Below, piece after piece: positions 11,841 through 24,300 of a stretch of DNA of 64,000 nucleotides. Source of the DNA: Margaritifera margaritifera (taxonomy: Eukaryota > Mollusca > Bivalvia > Unionida > Margaritiferidae). Position 1 is the stretch's first letter. Every line of letters begins with the position of its first letter. The notes beneath the pieces are model-generated. The model saw only the letters and a list, made by a program, of their open reading frames with translations, did not search any database and was not told the origin of the DNA. The stretch is taken from NCBI GenBank assembly GCA_029931535.1, contig JAQPZY010001142.1, forward strand, positions 512,501 to 576,500, written 5' to 3'. The translations under genes and the position numbers were made by a program.

Positions 11841-13308
11841 TGTTACGATTCTAGGTCTTAAAAACTATGTAACAGAAAGAAAGTGAAACTAACAGTGTAA
11901 CTAATATCAACAAACAATTTATTTCAGTATAATACAAAGCAAACTTCAAGAGACACTTACAATATTGTGAATCAAATTCCAAATAATCCTAAATGTCCCA
12001 ATCACAAGTCCAAAAATATAGAATGTTCCGAATGAGTTCCATTTAGTCTTAAATGCGCTGATCTAACACATTGAAACAATCCAGAATTTCTTTCAATGAG
12101 TTCACAAAAGTCAAAAGTATGGTATTACTTCAAAATTCAATGAGCACTTTAGTAATTCCAACGAGTATATATTAGATAAATACGTCATCTCGAACAATAT
12201 CTGGTTATAAGGGCACAATGTAAAATCTGATCACAAATGGATTCCAACAGACTGATCTAAACCAGGAATGAATTATTTATACATATTTTTACTTGACCTA
12301 TATCAACAGCATATGAAGAAATAAGATGGAAAAAACAGTCTAACTGTCAACACGACTAACCTTGAACTTAAATGCTTGTAAACACTCTGTTTACAAGTAC
12401 CAGAATCTAACGTGCAACTTGCCATCATGGACAAAATTTAAACGCACATTATAGATTAAATATACATAACACCTCCACAATAAAGAAAAAGAAAGATTTA
12501 TGCACCAAAGCTTTCTTTTATATATTTGTCAAATATGCATATGATACTATAATAATCAAAATTACATAGTATAATGTCTTATGAATGACACTCAGCCTAA
12601 TTACATAACATATACCCAAAAAAAGGAAATATAGATCTTCTATATACGTGAAAGTGCATCTGCAATCATTGAGTCGATTGAAGAATTTCCGAATGGTTTC
12701 CAAGTGATCTTCCCATGTGTCTTTGTAGATAATGACGCCATCGATGTACGCGTCACAATTATCTAGACCAGATGTTAACATGTTCATTGGAATTTGGAAT
12801 ATTGTCCGAAAGCCTTTCATTCCAAAAGGCATCACTTTATTCTGAAAAAATATAGAATGTTCCGAATGAGTTCCAATAGTCTTGAATGTCGTGATATAAC
12901 ACATTGATACAATCCAGATACAAAAGTCAAAAGTAATGTATTAATTTAAAAGTCAATGAGCACTTTAGTAATTCCAACGAATATATATTAAATAAATAAC
13001 TCCTCTAGAATTATATCTGATTTCAACGGCACAATGTAAAATCTGATCACAAATGGATTCCAACAGACTGATCTAAAACAGGAATTAATTATTTGTTTAC
13101 CAAATCTCTATTTATACACATTTTCACTTGACCTATATCAACAGGATGTGAAGCAATAAAATGGAAAAAAACAATCTAACTGTCAACATGACTGACCTTG
13201 AACTTATATGCTTGTAAACACTCTGTTTACAAGTGACCAGAATCTAAAGTGCAACTTGCCATCATGGACAATATTTAAACACACATTATAGATTAAATAT
13301 ACATAACA
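11841..13308 (-). mobile_element. Internally deleted LTR retrotransposon
   Basis: Minus-strand relative of the element at 48975-54661. In plus orientation it begins TGTTACGATTCTAGG and ends ATACATAACA, flanked by an exact 4-bp target duplication GTAC (11837-11840 and 13309-13312). It consists of one near-complete LTR (11841-12471), about 375 bp of interior (12472 to about 12847) and a truncated second LTR (about 12848-13308). The interior keeps the polypurine side and a small reverse-transcriptase piece. Gag, protease, integrase and most of the reverse transcriptase are gone. Such a copy can only move with help from an intact relative. Confidence 0.9.
12679..12841 (-). pseudogene. Reverse transcriptase fragment (gypsy type)
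   Basis: About 54 codons on the minus strand match the palm region of the reverse transcriptase encoded at 52559-53788: KVMPFGMK, then GLDNCDAYID, then TWEDHLETIRKFF. The catalytic box reads YIDG where the intact relative has YIDD, so the second metal-binding aspartate is lost. Sequence on both sides departs from the family: the upstream side runs into the LTR and the downstream side is frameshifted. The open frame around it (12518-12904) is therefore a chance fusion of LTR, enzyme fragment and 3' region, not a gene. Confidence 0.9.
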
Positions 13309-14176
13309 GTACAATGTTGTGTAATATCGTACATCTCCTTCCCAGTTTGAGACTAAACTTTCTAATATACTTTAAATATGTTGTTATACACTTTTGACAT
13401 TTTTATCAATTTTATGATATGGAAAGTGAAAGCGATAACTGAGATAACTGTAGGGATACGCTGTTTTGTTTTTATTTCTGTTTGACTTGTAAATGCGATT
13501 TTATATCAGATGGAGCATGTGTAGTGAATTGGGACAACTAAGCAAGTATCGAGGGTTCGGAATGGTGCAGATTATCTTGTATGCTCTCTAATCTATTGCC
13601 ATTCTTGTGTGCTCGTGTGCTTAAGCGATAATTTTGATATGAATATAAATGAATAAGATAAAGAGATAAAGCTAAACAATTCAGCAAAAAGCCGGGTGGG
13701 GTTGACTTCATTTCAATCTAAGATTTAAAATCCTATCGGACTCACGGATCAACTGCAGCGTCACTTCACACGTCGGTCACAGAAAAGATAGGAGATATCT
13801 CAAAGTTTCAATACAAATTTATAACATTTGCATCAATATTTATACGTCGTTCAGGGGCTTTTTCAAAGATTATACACCCTACACCTACTCTGACTCTCGA
13901 TCATCCCGACTGCTTTACCATCGGGTATATTGTGTCCTATCTCGTTATATCAACGCGCTAATGTATTCATAATACCTATCAGATGTGTCATATGGGCTGG
14001 TGATATATCTACACTGAATATGATTAAAGCACCTGTCATAAACATATCATGACAATATGGCGAGGCATCTAATTATTACAAGAGATAACACCAAACATTG
14101 TACGAAACAATAAATATACAACGGCCTCGTTTTGATGTAACGGTAAGATACAAATAGAAACACCACACACAGTGAC

Positions 14177-14180
<4 letters not shown>

Positions 14181-14242
<62 letters not shown>
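14181..14242. repeat. (AT)n microsatellite
   Basis: Pure TA repeat of about 62 bp. Confidence 0.95.
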
Positions 14243-14245
<3 letters not shown>

Positions 14246-14587
14246 CTCGAATTGCAACTTAAAATAAAAATACCGTACCTAAATGGCAAATAAGTTTCAA
14301 CGCAATCCCTGAAAATGTCACGAATTGTTATGAGAAAATGATTTTACAATACAAATTACTTACATGACATCACTGATATTTCTTTATTATAGCCAATAAA
14401 TGTTTTATTTAAATAGTATAATATCCTAACTTGAAGTCATCCGAAGTGAGAGCGCTAATCAATACCTTAAAATATGTTTTCGATTAGTATACCTGTAGCC
14501 TTAGAAAAGTCTAATAGAAAATCTATATAAAACCGGCTCACTTTCAACATCATTATCTACTAATATGTGTTTCGTCATTTTTTAAAT

Positions 14588-14613
14588 GGGGTGGGGGGGG
14601 GGGGGGGGGGGGG
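14588..14613. repeat. Poly-G tract
   Basis: A guanine run broken by a single T, followed directly by poly-A and poly-T. It is G-quadruplex-prone on this strand and also a likely place for sequencing-length error. Confidence 0.85.
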
Positions 14614-15245
14614 TAAAAAAAAAAATTTTTTTTGTGTAATGCAGGTTGGTACAATAATCATGTCAATTCTATTATCTCTGGATATAAGAGTATTTTGGTA
14701 CATGTTAAAGGATTCTGGAGTGAGGGCTGCAATTAATTAAACCTCTCCTGTGACGTAGAAGGCAACACAGTCTATTCCAACACAGTCTATTCCAACACGA
14801 CAATGGAGACGTGTTTCTAATAAGACATATTACTCTGCATTTTTTTATGTTTCTAAGTGCATGTCCTAGCGAAAATAAAGATAAATAATTTGATTAAGAT
14901 AGTACCGTATTGCAGGATGTAACAAGCGGACTGGCAGGAAAAGGGTATACCAAGCTCTCCTTGTAATAAAATCTACTCTGAGGTTGGTAAAATGTACGGA
15001 TTTGTCCACATTATGTGGACTTTAGTCATAGTTGCGGATATACGCATGGATAATCCAACAATGCCAAGCTTTTTTTTTTTTTTGCTTTTTTTGCTTTTTT
15101 TTTTTCTATTACATTGCTACTGTTTCTTGCAAAATCCCTTATCTAAAGCTGAAATTTTGTCCAATATAATTGATATATAATAATTTCAAATACCGCATGC
15201 AGAGGATTGAATTGCGGAAATAAATTCATGAGAATTGTATGTATA

Positions 15246-15246
<1 letters not shown>

Positions 15247-15313
<67 letters not shown>

Positions 15314-15443
15314 GATGAGAAACAGTTCGAGAAAACAATAATGATATTTATTATTATTATTGTTATTTGTATTATTACATTAAATTATGATGAACAGTTG
15401 AATAAAACATAAATGATAATAATGAAATTATTATTATTATTAT

Positions 15444-15513
<70 letters not shown>
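15247..15513. repeat. (ATT)n microsatellite, compound
   Basis: Two long TTA/ATT runs (15247-15312 and 15427-15513) separated by imperfect ATT-rich sequence. A comparable ATT run precedes the paralogous segment at 20629-20730, so the repeat position is shared by both copies of the segmental duplication. Confidence 0.9.
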
Positions 15514-15539
15514 GCTGCTGTTGTTGTTTTTATTTCATT

Positions 15540-16740
15540 TCATTTTTTCCCATACCGATTCAAACTGGTTGATATTAATATAATGATACACGAGTCTTCC
15601 CTCGTCAAGGGAGCATCAGTACCTCAGGTGGTAAAGCGTCGGACACGCAATCCAAATGTCACGGGTTTGATGCCTGCCCAGGACACCCTGGGTTTGCTGC
15701 TTCAGTGTGTCTTTAGAAAAGGCACTTAGTTCCCTTTTCCTCTGTACGACATACCGATACAAAGTTCTGAAAGTTCCGTTATAAACCAACCAACAACGTC
15801 ACTACTCATGAACATTGAAAGCTACATTTTGACACTTTTCTATCCTTTAGGTGAATACAAATCATAATTATCAAAGCGCTTTCATCAAAACGGCTCTGAA
15901 CTGATTAGTTAGCATGCTTGAATTATTTCGTATCATATTATTTCTCACTTGAAAATTATATATGTGATATCTAGTAACATTTACAATTGTTCCGTTAGAG
16001 CTTTATTCTACCAGCTGACACTCAGTGGTGTCAAATGCCATAAAGGTGATCATATACGTACATCTTTTGACAGGTAATAGAATGGACTTAAGTAGATCTT
16101 AAACCCTGGAGAAAGAACTCTAACACCGTGGAACAAAGAGTCCGTATGCACTGCTTCGATTAGACAGTATCGCATGTCGATAGGTTGTATGCCGATCGCC
16201 ATATTTTTAGTAGCAATGAAACATATCCTCTTTATTGATGTATGTTAAATACTCGGTGTTTAAAGTGCGCATGCACAAGAACAATTTTAATGTTCATCCT
16301 TCATTACATCATACATCAGATAACAAAATCTTTTGACGATCACTTTTCGTGTTATTTACAAGTCCTACAGAAGAGCGTAATTGATTGTAAAATTGCATGT
16401 TTTTTGTGGGGTTTTTTTTTTAAAGAAGACACACTTCAAGACAATGAGGTTAATAGTGATGCATAAAGGCATGACCCAAATGACACTCGTCTTTGTCTAA
16501 TCAGAAATTCTAGTGCTTATCTAGGACCACCCACTTTGACTTAAATTGCCAATACGATACAATCCTGATCTATCTTTTACACATAGAAATAGGGCCCTAA
16601 AAGGGGCCGTGGCGAGGTAATGTAGCTTATTTAACACCCATGTTGAATGTATTGTGATAAACTTGTTTTTAAAAGGACGCTTGGTATTCATACCTCCGTA
16701 TACCATAGGTTTAACACACATCCTTCAAGCGTTTATCATA
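15540..16740. repeat. Segmental duplication, copy A right part
   Basis: Diverged direct copy of about 20731-21790. Shared blocks in order include GTGAATACAAATCATA-type (15852 against 20979), AGAAAGAACTCTAAC (16111 against 21243), GATTAGACAGTATCGCAT (16159 against 21290) and GTCTTTGTCTAATCA (16489 against 21593). Several small indels are visible, and I found no reading frame kept in both copies. Confidence 0.75.
15608..15795 (+). mobile_element. tRNA-derived SINE-like element
   Basis: The head resembles a tRNA: an A-box-like GGTGGTAAAGCG at about 15628 and a B-box-like GGGTTTGATGCC at about 15663, at normal tRNA spacing. It is followed by an unrelated body and ends near ATAAACCAACCAACAAC. The cloverleaf does not look functional, so I call a SINE and not a tRNA gene. 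It sits at the same relative place as the SINE-like head in copy B. Confidence 0.55.
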
Positions 16741-17689
16741 AAGATTGGAACTAAAAATGTGGCTTAACATGTGCATCAAATTAGCTGTTTCATTACCCAA
16801 TGAGAAAAGGATAAACTAAGGAATATATGAATTAGAGAGTGACGTGGAGAAAATAAATAAATATCTGGAAGACTATAACACTTAAAAATCTCGCTGGAAC
16901 AATTACAGAAATGTTTAAGTAATAAAATTAAACCAAACAAGCACGAAAATAAAAATGCGAATGAATGATTTTAACACCAGTTTTACAAACTTGAATAACA
17001 CTAATACTTTGTCAGAGTTGTAGCTGTTTTTGCAGCTCTCGAAATATTAATTTCACTGAGATAACCAAAAAAGATAGCAACAACATAAACAAAATAATTG
17101 TGAATGAAAGTCTGATAAATTTATGAAAACGACTTACAATGTATATATCACTGATTTAAACGACAAAATCAAGATCTTAAACGACCAGACTTGATCAACT
17201 CTCCAAGATGAGCTTACTGCGCTTTGTCGTTGGTTTGTGACGTCATCCTTGACAGCGTTGCTTTCTGATTCCGTAACAGATGCGTATCTGAAGCAAAGCT
17301 CCGGATGACATTACAGGTGACATTACAGGAAAATCGGAGGGTAATTATTTATGGATATATATGTACATATGTACATAAAATGTATCCAAAATTATCCATG
17401 AAGGCATTTGACATTTGAAACCGGAATCAAGCCTCTCATTTATGAAAACTTAGCTACTGATATTTTTTTCTTCTCTCTTGTCTGTTTGGTCTATTGTTTT
17501 CCTTCTTTTATTTTCTTTCTGTTAAAAATAAACTATATGTATATTTCCCTTGATCTTCATATCCAAAGGTGTGAGGAATAGGTTAGTATGCCTTGTTCTA
17601 TAATGAAACCAACCATTCATAAGAAAATTAATAACAAGATACATGAATACATTTGCCATATTAAGTTTAAATCATACCGGCAGATTACG
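16741..17689. other. Spacer between duplication copies
   Basis: AT-rich, no recognised gene. A short doubled GACATTACAGG motif lies at about 17308-17330 and a TGACGTCA motif at about 17237. Confidence 0.4.
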
Positions 17690-19970
17690 TTCTCATCATG
17701 TGTCACTCGCTTTTGATATAGTTTGTCAGCGCTGGTGCAATTGGAACACGAAACCGATTTTTTAATACTAATCGATGGAACTCTTGAAAGCTCGTTTATC
17801 TTTCTGGTATGGAACTGAAGGAAGTCAGGAATTCCCTAAGGAAACTACCAACTATGAATAGACAACCTTGAAACTCACATTTCTGAAACTATCATAAAGA
17901 ATGTTTTAGTCACTATCATAATTTTGATTGGAACTTTTTATCTCCGATTTAAAAATGGTAAAATTGCACTATATATTGTTACGACTCTAGGTATTAAAAT
18001 AATATAACAGAAAGAAAGTGAAACCAACAATGTAAGTAAAATCAACAAGCAATTTATTTCTAGACAATTAAAGTGAAAATTCAAAAAGACACTTACAATA
18101 ACGTGAATTAAAGTCCAAATAATCCAATAATCCTAAGTGTCCTAATCACAAGTCCTAAATATAGAATGTTCCGAATGAATTCCAGTAGTCTTGAATGTCC
18201 TGATGTGCTGGTAGTCTTGAATGTTCTGATGTGTCAGTAGTCGTGAATGTCCTGTTATGCCTGAATGATGTATTCCAGAATATCTTTGAATTAATTCACA
18301 TAAATCATAAGTCAAGTATTAATCAAATATGAGATTGAGTACTTTTAGTAATTCCAATGAATATTTCAAATAAACAATGTCTCTATCTGAATGTGCTCTG
18401 ATTTTCATAACTGTACCATCTGATTACTAAAATAAATTCCTGAACAGACTGATCTTAATAATATAGAGTTTAGTATAGGAATGAAATTGTGTTTACCATG
18501 CCTGTATCAATAGAAGAATACATCACCTGACAGAATATTCATTAATATGAGTAACTCTGATGGAAATTTCCTCTGCGTACGTGACTTTTCTCACATCAGG
18601 AAATGGAAAATTCCACCCTAATTGTTAAATGCTATGTAAACAAGACTGACCTTTAACTCAAATGCAGTAAATATGTTGTTTACAAAATCACCACTAAAGT
18701 ACAACTTACCTCATGGACACATATTATAAATTCGATATACATAACAATACAATGTAAATATTTCGGTCAGAACTGCAAGAAATCTTAAAAAAGTATACAC
18801 TGGAGTAAGACGAAACAAAAGATACCCGTGGAGAGTACAAACTGGTTGAAACTCGACATCTAGGTTGGTAATCTAATACCGTTGTCCTTGGGATTCTAAT
18901 ACCGTTTCATATTTGTCATACACTGAATCACATCACGTTTATACTGCGTGCTGATATATGTCAAGCTCCTTGAATTGGGTGTATGTTCGTGGCAGGTCAA
19001 TAATTTAGAAGAAGACCCAGAAAAGAATCATTATATGATAAAATGAACCATTAATATCCCGAGATTCCATTTCATGGGATAACAGTGGACGATTTGTTCC
19101 TTCCCCCGACAGCCCGTTGTCTAGAATCATGTCTGTGACACATTTTATGATAATAGAAATCAGCGATTTTCGACCTATAAATAATTTTAAACGGCATAAC
19201 ATTGTGTGGGCCTTAGTGAAATAATACCACCAGGTACTACAAAATTTGTATGTGTGTGGGGGAGGGAAGCGTTTTAAAGCATCTGCTTTGAAAAACTGTC
19301 TATTGCTGCAACCGTCCCTCAAATATTAGATGACCTCATGTAAGTTGTAAATTAGCAAATTGTATAGCTGCATTATCGTGCCATAGTAACCGAGCAAAAA
19401 ACAACAGACATATTTGTACCCACGTTATGGCATGAGAGCCACTACGACTTACATGTGTATTTCCTAATTATATCTCTTCATAACATGTCAATCAGTTATT
19501 TCTTTTTAATAATTATTTAAGACCTGTCTTTGTCTCCGTCAGCAACCTTCCGGCTAAAAACGTTGATTTGCGAGATATTTGATGCACGCTTGCATAAAGA
19601 CCCGTGTTTTTGTTTCAGAATGACACTTAGTACCGCCTGTTATCACATATGTTATTAAAATTGTCTGACCGGTACATTGTTAGGTGTTGAATATTTGAAC
19701 ACCAATACGTTAAATCCTTGAAAATATTGCAGATACAGGAATGTAAACCAAGCATGTTTAATATCCATTGAAATGTAAATATGAACAACTTATAAGAATG
19801 AGATATTGAGATACATGTAGACTGAATGGACAATTTATACATTTTTAGTTAAGCATAACAACATCCATTCAAATGTTTTCAAATAAGAGTAAATTGTTTA
19901 GACCAAGCTGTGCTTTTGTTTTCTAAAATGTTTACTATGACCATATGTTTAAATCCACGAAGCAATTTAA
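17690..19970. repeat. Segmental duplication, copy B left part
   Basis: Direct paralogue of 1030-2570, interrupted by a solo LTR at 17977-18746. Excluding the LTR, order and spacing of matching blocks follow copy A. The open frame on the minus strand at 19005-19322 overlaps a paralogous open frame at 1510-1782 but differs by frame-changing indels, so neither is called a gene. Confidence 0.75.
17977..18746 (-). mobile_element. Solo LTR in copy B
   Basis: In plus orientation it starts TGTTACGACTCTAGG and ends ATACATAACA, matching the reverse complement of the LTR at 36877-37690. Flanks are ATAT and ATAC, a 4-bp target duplication with one change. Three tandem ~25-bp copies of a TAGTCTTGAATGTCCTGATG-type motif lie at about 18187-18255, an internal minisatellite also seen in the 36877 copy. 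No internal element sequence follows, so it is a solo LTR left by LTR-LTR recombination. Confidence 0.9.
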
Positions 19971-20624
19971 ACACTGTATGTGTTCTACGTTGAATGCTTT
20001 ATTCTTTTATAGTATTCGTTCTATTAAAAACAAATGTTTTGTCGTGTAGTTATGAATTTGACTTTTAAATATTTTTCTTGGTGTATGAAAATTAAAACGT
20101 GCGAAAACACCAAAGGGGATGTGAGAAGCTCTATTCTATGGCAAACGTTACGCAAATGTATAAAAAAAACAAGTTGGAATCAGCAATCGAAACTTCAATA
20201 ATAAAGGTCATGTGTTCTAAACAGTTATCTCTCTCTTCAAAAGAGTTCTCTTTCTAACCTGCCCATCCTATTTGGTAATCTAATTGAATCATCCATGTTT
20301 ATTCATTCAAGAAATCTAGGAGTGTGCAGTACTTTGCATTGTTATACGCATTCATTACATATTCTAGAAAGGCAAGATAGTTTGCGTGTTCTGTTTGTTT
20401 GACTTATTTCAACTTGAATTTTCAATACACTGTCTAAGCGTTCAACCACTGTCGACTCATCAATTTTATTTTTCTAAATATTTTCTCTTACCTCAATGTT
20501 TGGTTCTTCCAACCTTACGTCAAGAACAATATGAGAAGTTATCTGCATTATACAACTCAGAACATATCTTTGAAAAGAATATGCCCTTTTCTATATGCGG
20601 AACAAAATATAAATCTCATCGCTA

Positions 20625-20628
<4 letters not shown>
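19971..20628. other. No recognised feature
   Basis: AT-rich sequence inside copy B, standing where copy A has 13 kb of other material. I see no gene. Confidence 0.4.
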
Positions 20629-20656
<28 letters not shown>

Positions 20657-20657
20657 A

Positions 20658-20730
<73 letters not shown>
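20629..20730. repeat. Compound (ACT)n(AAT)n(ATT)n microsatellite
   Basis: Three trinucleotide runs follow each other. They create runs of Asn, Ile, Leu or Ser in open frames on both strands, which are artefacts. Confidence 0.95.
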
Positions 20731-20732
<2 letters not shown>

Positions 20733-21790
20733 ATTTTTCCCCACATTTCATGACCATACATAAAGGGTTTTTATTATTATAGTGAGACACGATTGTTTCC
20801 TCCTCATGCGGAGCCCCGATGGATTAGTGGTTAGCGTGCCGTACTTTCGACCAGAAGGGTCTCAAATAGGCTCAGCACGATATAACCTTTCATGTGCTGA
20901 TGTGCCATTAAACGTCAAACAAATAAATAAACAAATTCATCACAGGAACAAAGTAAGCTAGCGTTTGTCACTGTTCTATCTTCTAGGTGAATAAAATGAT
21001 AGTTATAAAAACTCATTCATCGCGCTCTGAAATGAATATTTTACATACTTAAATTCTTTTCTCGCAATCTAAGTTCTAACGTGACAAATATGTATATGCG
21101 ATCTAATAACATTTACGATCGTTTTGTAAGAACATTATTCTACCAAATGACAATCTTTGGTGTGAAATGCGATAAAGGTTCTTTTATAACTACAACCTTT
21201 GACGGGTAGAATAATGTACCTAAGTATATATTTAACCCCCAAGAAAGAACTCTAACGCCCTGGAACGAAAAGCCCTTATCCACCGCTTTGATTAGACGGT
21301 ATCGCATATCTATATATGTTAAGCGCCATATTCTCTGTAGCGATGAAAGGTGTCCTCGTTATAGTAGTGTTCGATACTCGTGATTTCAAAGTGGGCTTGT
21401 ATAAAAACAACAATAACAGGCAAGTTTCGTTACATCGTATGTCGAATAACAGTTTTTTGACCTTTCTTTTTTCAAGCAACCGACAAGCCCTAAAAGAAAG
21501 TGTAAACATGGTATGTTTTTTTCAAAGTGTGGCACCCTTTATGACAAATTGGTTACTAGTGAATCATAGAAGCATGCCCCTGATGAAATCCGTCTTTGTC
21601 TAATCAAAACATTTTTTCTCTCTAGAACCACCCACGTTGGCTTACATTGATAATATACCACAATATTGATCCATCTTTAAACGTAGAGTTCGAGCCGTAC
21701 ACAGTAGAAGGGGATGGAGAGGGGGGTAGGGACTTGCATCTACACTTCAACAAAAGTTTGAAATCAAGCAGTCTCATTCAATGGCGTGAA
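20731..21790. repeat. Segmental duplication, copy B right part
   Basis: Direct paralogue of 15540-16740 (see that entry for shared blocks). Open frames at 21276-21829 are not kept in copy A. Confidence 0.75.
20810..20938 (+). mobile_element. tRNA-derived SINE-like element
   Basis: The head GGATTAGTGGTTAGCGTGCC resembles a tRNA A-box region, a degenerate B-box GGGTCTCAAATAGG follows at about 20858, and the tail is ATTAAACGTCAAACAAATAA-type with AAAT repeats. Such tails are usual for invertebrate SINEs. It lies at the same relative position as the SINE at 15608 but differs in body and tail. Confidence 0.55.
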
Positions 21791-22879
21791 AATCTGACTT
21801 ACATTGACCAGTTCAATGTTTTCTGCTAAGACGTATACTATGAACCTCTGTTCCTGGCCTCATGAAAATGTTACAAAAATAACGGTATGGTTCTTCTTGT
21901 AAAGGACATACTTAGAAAGCACGCAAAATTCTGCCAAAAAAAATTGACCTGTAACAAAGGAATGTACATGGTCATTCTAATGGGATGAATACATATGTTG
22001 CTCTGCGTACGATATTTTATTATGAAGGAATACACTTCTACTATTACTTACATAAATATTTTCGTCATTTAGATAGATAATCTGACTTTAGATACAGCAG
22101 AAGTCATCATTTAATATCACCTCTTGAATACATTAATATTAAAACGTCGATTCATCTTACAGCCCCAAAATGTAGTCTCAAATTACCCTTTCTCGCCGAA
22201 GACATGTTTATTTCGATTCTCTTGTTATACTTTATCGCAATTTTACCTTTAACTTTTTATGTTGTTTTTCATCAGCGTAGGTCCCTCCTTTACTTCTCTT
22301 CTTTACCTTTATAAATCAAACGACGATGCGGAGATAATAAGAAATCAACGGCGACGCATTTTGTACTAAGTGGCATCAATACATTAAACGATTTCTTTTA
22401 ATTTAAACTTTCAGTGAGAGGCAACTAAAAATGAAACATTTTCATTTAGTGACCGTATGTTTACTCTTTTACACCCGACGCAATTCAGTGAACACAAACG
22501 ACGGGTTGAAAGTGATCTTCTTATTTGTTTACAAGTTTAGTAAGTCAATCAATATGGGAAAGTCCATGTGTTCTTGATAACCCGCACGTCAAATGGCCGT
22601 TTTAGTAGATAAAACATGGTAGCATGCTCTCTGATAACTTTTACAAAACGATGTTTTAACATCAATACATGTGGAACCCTAACTATTAATTCCATTTGTG
22701 TCCAGACGCCTATCATCGTATAAACATATCTTTTTTGTTAGTTTTTTAAAGCCCGGGTAGAAAATAAACAAATTTGGAATCCGTGATTTTATAGTCTATG
22801 TGGTTTGTATTGTTCACGCCTAATCAGCACGGATAATGGTCGTTATCTTCTGAAATGACACAATATTTTTGTCTCACAG
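21791..22879. other. No recognised gene
   Basis: AT-rich sequence without supported open frames or repeats. Confidence 0.45.
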
Positions 22880-24300
22880 TCCAAAGAGGGTGCTAAGACA
22901 TTTATTTTTGAAATATTATAAACTCAGAAATATAACTTGTTTGTATCCATGGCAGATGCATAAGAGAAAACATAAGATACCGTTTTGATATCAAATAATT
23001 ACATTTGTCTGCGGAAAACGTTCCTAAAGTTTTTATATTGAGGTTAGTCTAGTCTTCACCTTTGAACAACATGGTTTGACTGGCAAAGGTAACATAGACG
23101 ATATTATCCTGCTTATAATGCAAACAAACGTGGAAATTCCTTTTTGTTGTAATAATCTGGTGACGCATATATACATATGATCAACTCAAATTGCAATACG
23201 TAGTGACCAGCCACGAATTAAGGAATATGGATATAGATAAAAAAAACAAACATGATGAGAAAAGAAAGTAAAATACAATCACTGATTTTCATTGCATAAA
23301 TATTCACACAATAATGAAGAACATTAAATGTAAAGCATCAATATATGCAAGAACAGTGAAAAGAGCATGGGCTTATTTAAAGGAATCTTAGTATACAATT
23401 TACCATCCTTTGCAAATATTCTGAATAATAATTGAAATTCTTGATTGCTTTGGTGGATCAGTGGATCAGTCATTAATGTGCTATCAACCATTAAATATTA
23501 TTTAGAATGGAAAAGCAAACACTCACAATCCTAAAGTTAATATTGAAAAAAGAGGCATGATTCTTACCATCCAATATCACTTATCCTGGCAAAGATAGCG
23601 AACACTTTACGAATTCTAACTGAAATGCCACAAAATAGGAAGTTTTCATTTCTTGAAATTATCTGGCGATGCAGACATAACTATAATCCTTACCGGATTT
23701 AAAATTATAATAGTTGCCAACTAAAAAATTAGAACTAGAAATATAACTGAGCAGCAAAATTCATTTATCTTTTGAGTATACAAAGAACGTCTAACATACA
23801 ATATACGTATTATAAACGAAATGAACAAATTTAACGGGACAGAATATAACTGATAATATATTCATACAATGATCATTTACTTTACTTAGTATGAATCCAA
23901 AAGTATGGCGCAACCCAAATCTTGAAAAGAGATGAACGAGAGATATAAGCCGTACAAAACCATGGACAAACTAAGAGATTTGTAATAAAAATCCAAGCGA
24001 CTCATAATTAACAGTATGAAATTCTTGATTATTTTGGTAGATCAGTCATTAATCTGTCATCCACCAAATATCGTTTATTATAGGAAAGAAAGCATACTTT
24101 GATAAAGTTGAGTACATCAGACATTAGTCTTGCATCTGCCATCCAATATCACTTAGCCTAACAAAGATAGCAAACACTATACGAATTCTAAATGAAATGC
24201 AATTAAAATATCAAGTCTTCCCTTCTCACGATGTTATGGTGATAAAGACATAGCTATAATTTCTTTCTTTTAAGAAAGAGCATGCTTCATATGTGTAAGC
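22880..24300. repeat. Degenerate ~590-bp tandem duplication
   Basis: About 23420-23690 aligns with about 24010-24270: GAAATTCTTGATT, GATCAGTCATTAAT, CCATCCAATATCACTTA, CAAAGATAGC and ACGAATTCTAA recur in the same order. A third, weaker partial unit ends near CTGGTGACGCATA (about 23158). No coding content is evident. Confidence 0.6.

Larger units (their letters stand above)
13309..15246. other. No recognised gene
   Basis: Contains (AT)n at 14181-14242, a long G run at 14588-14613 followed by an A run, and a doubled CAACACAGTCTATTC motif near 14765-14797. Nothing coding is supported. Confidence 0.45.

Noticed and set aside
12518..12904. 128-codon gene with reverse-transcriptase similarity
   Set aside because: It is a chance fusion of LTR, a short enzyme fragment with YIDG and downstream noncoding element sequence.
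15608..15690. Functional tRNA gene
   Set aside because: A- and B-box-like blocks exist, but stem pairing and a normal 3' end do not; a SINE head explains it better. The same holds for 20810-20890.
20386..20790. Poly-Asn/poly-Ile/poly-Ser open frames
   Set aside because: They are translations of the compound trinucleotide repeat.
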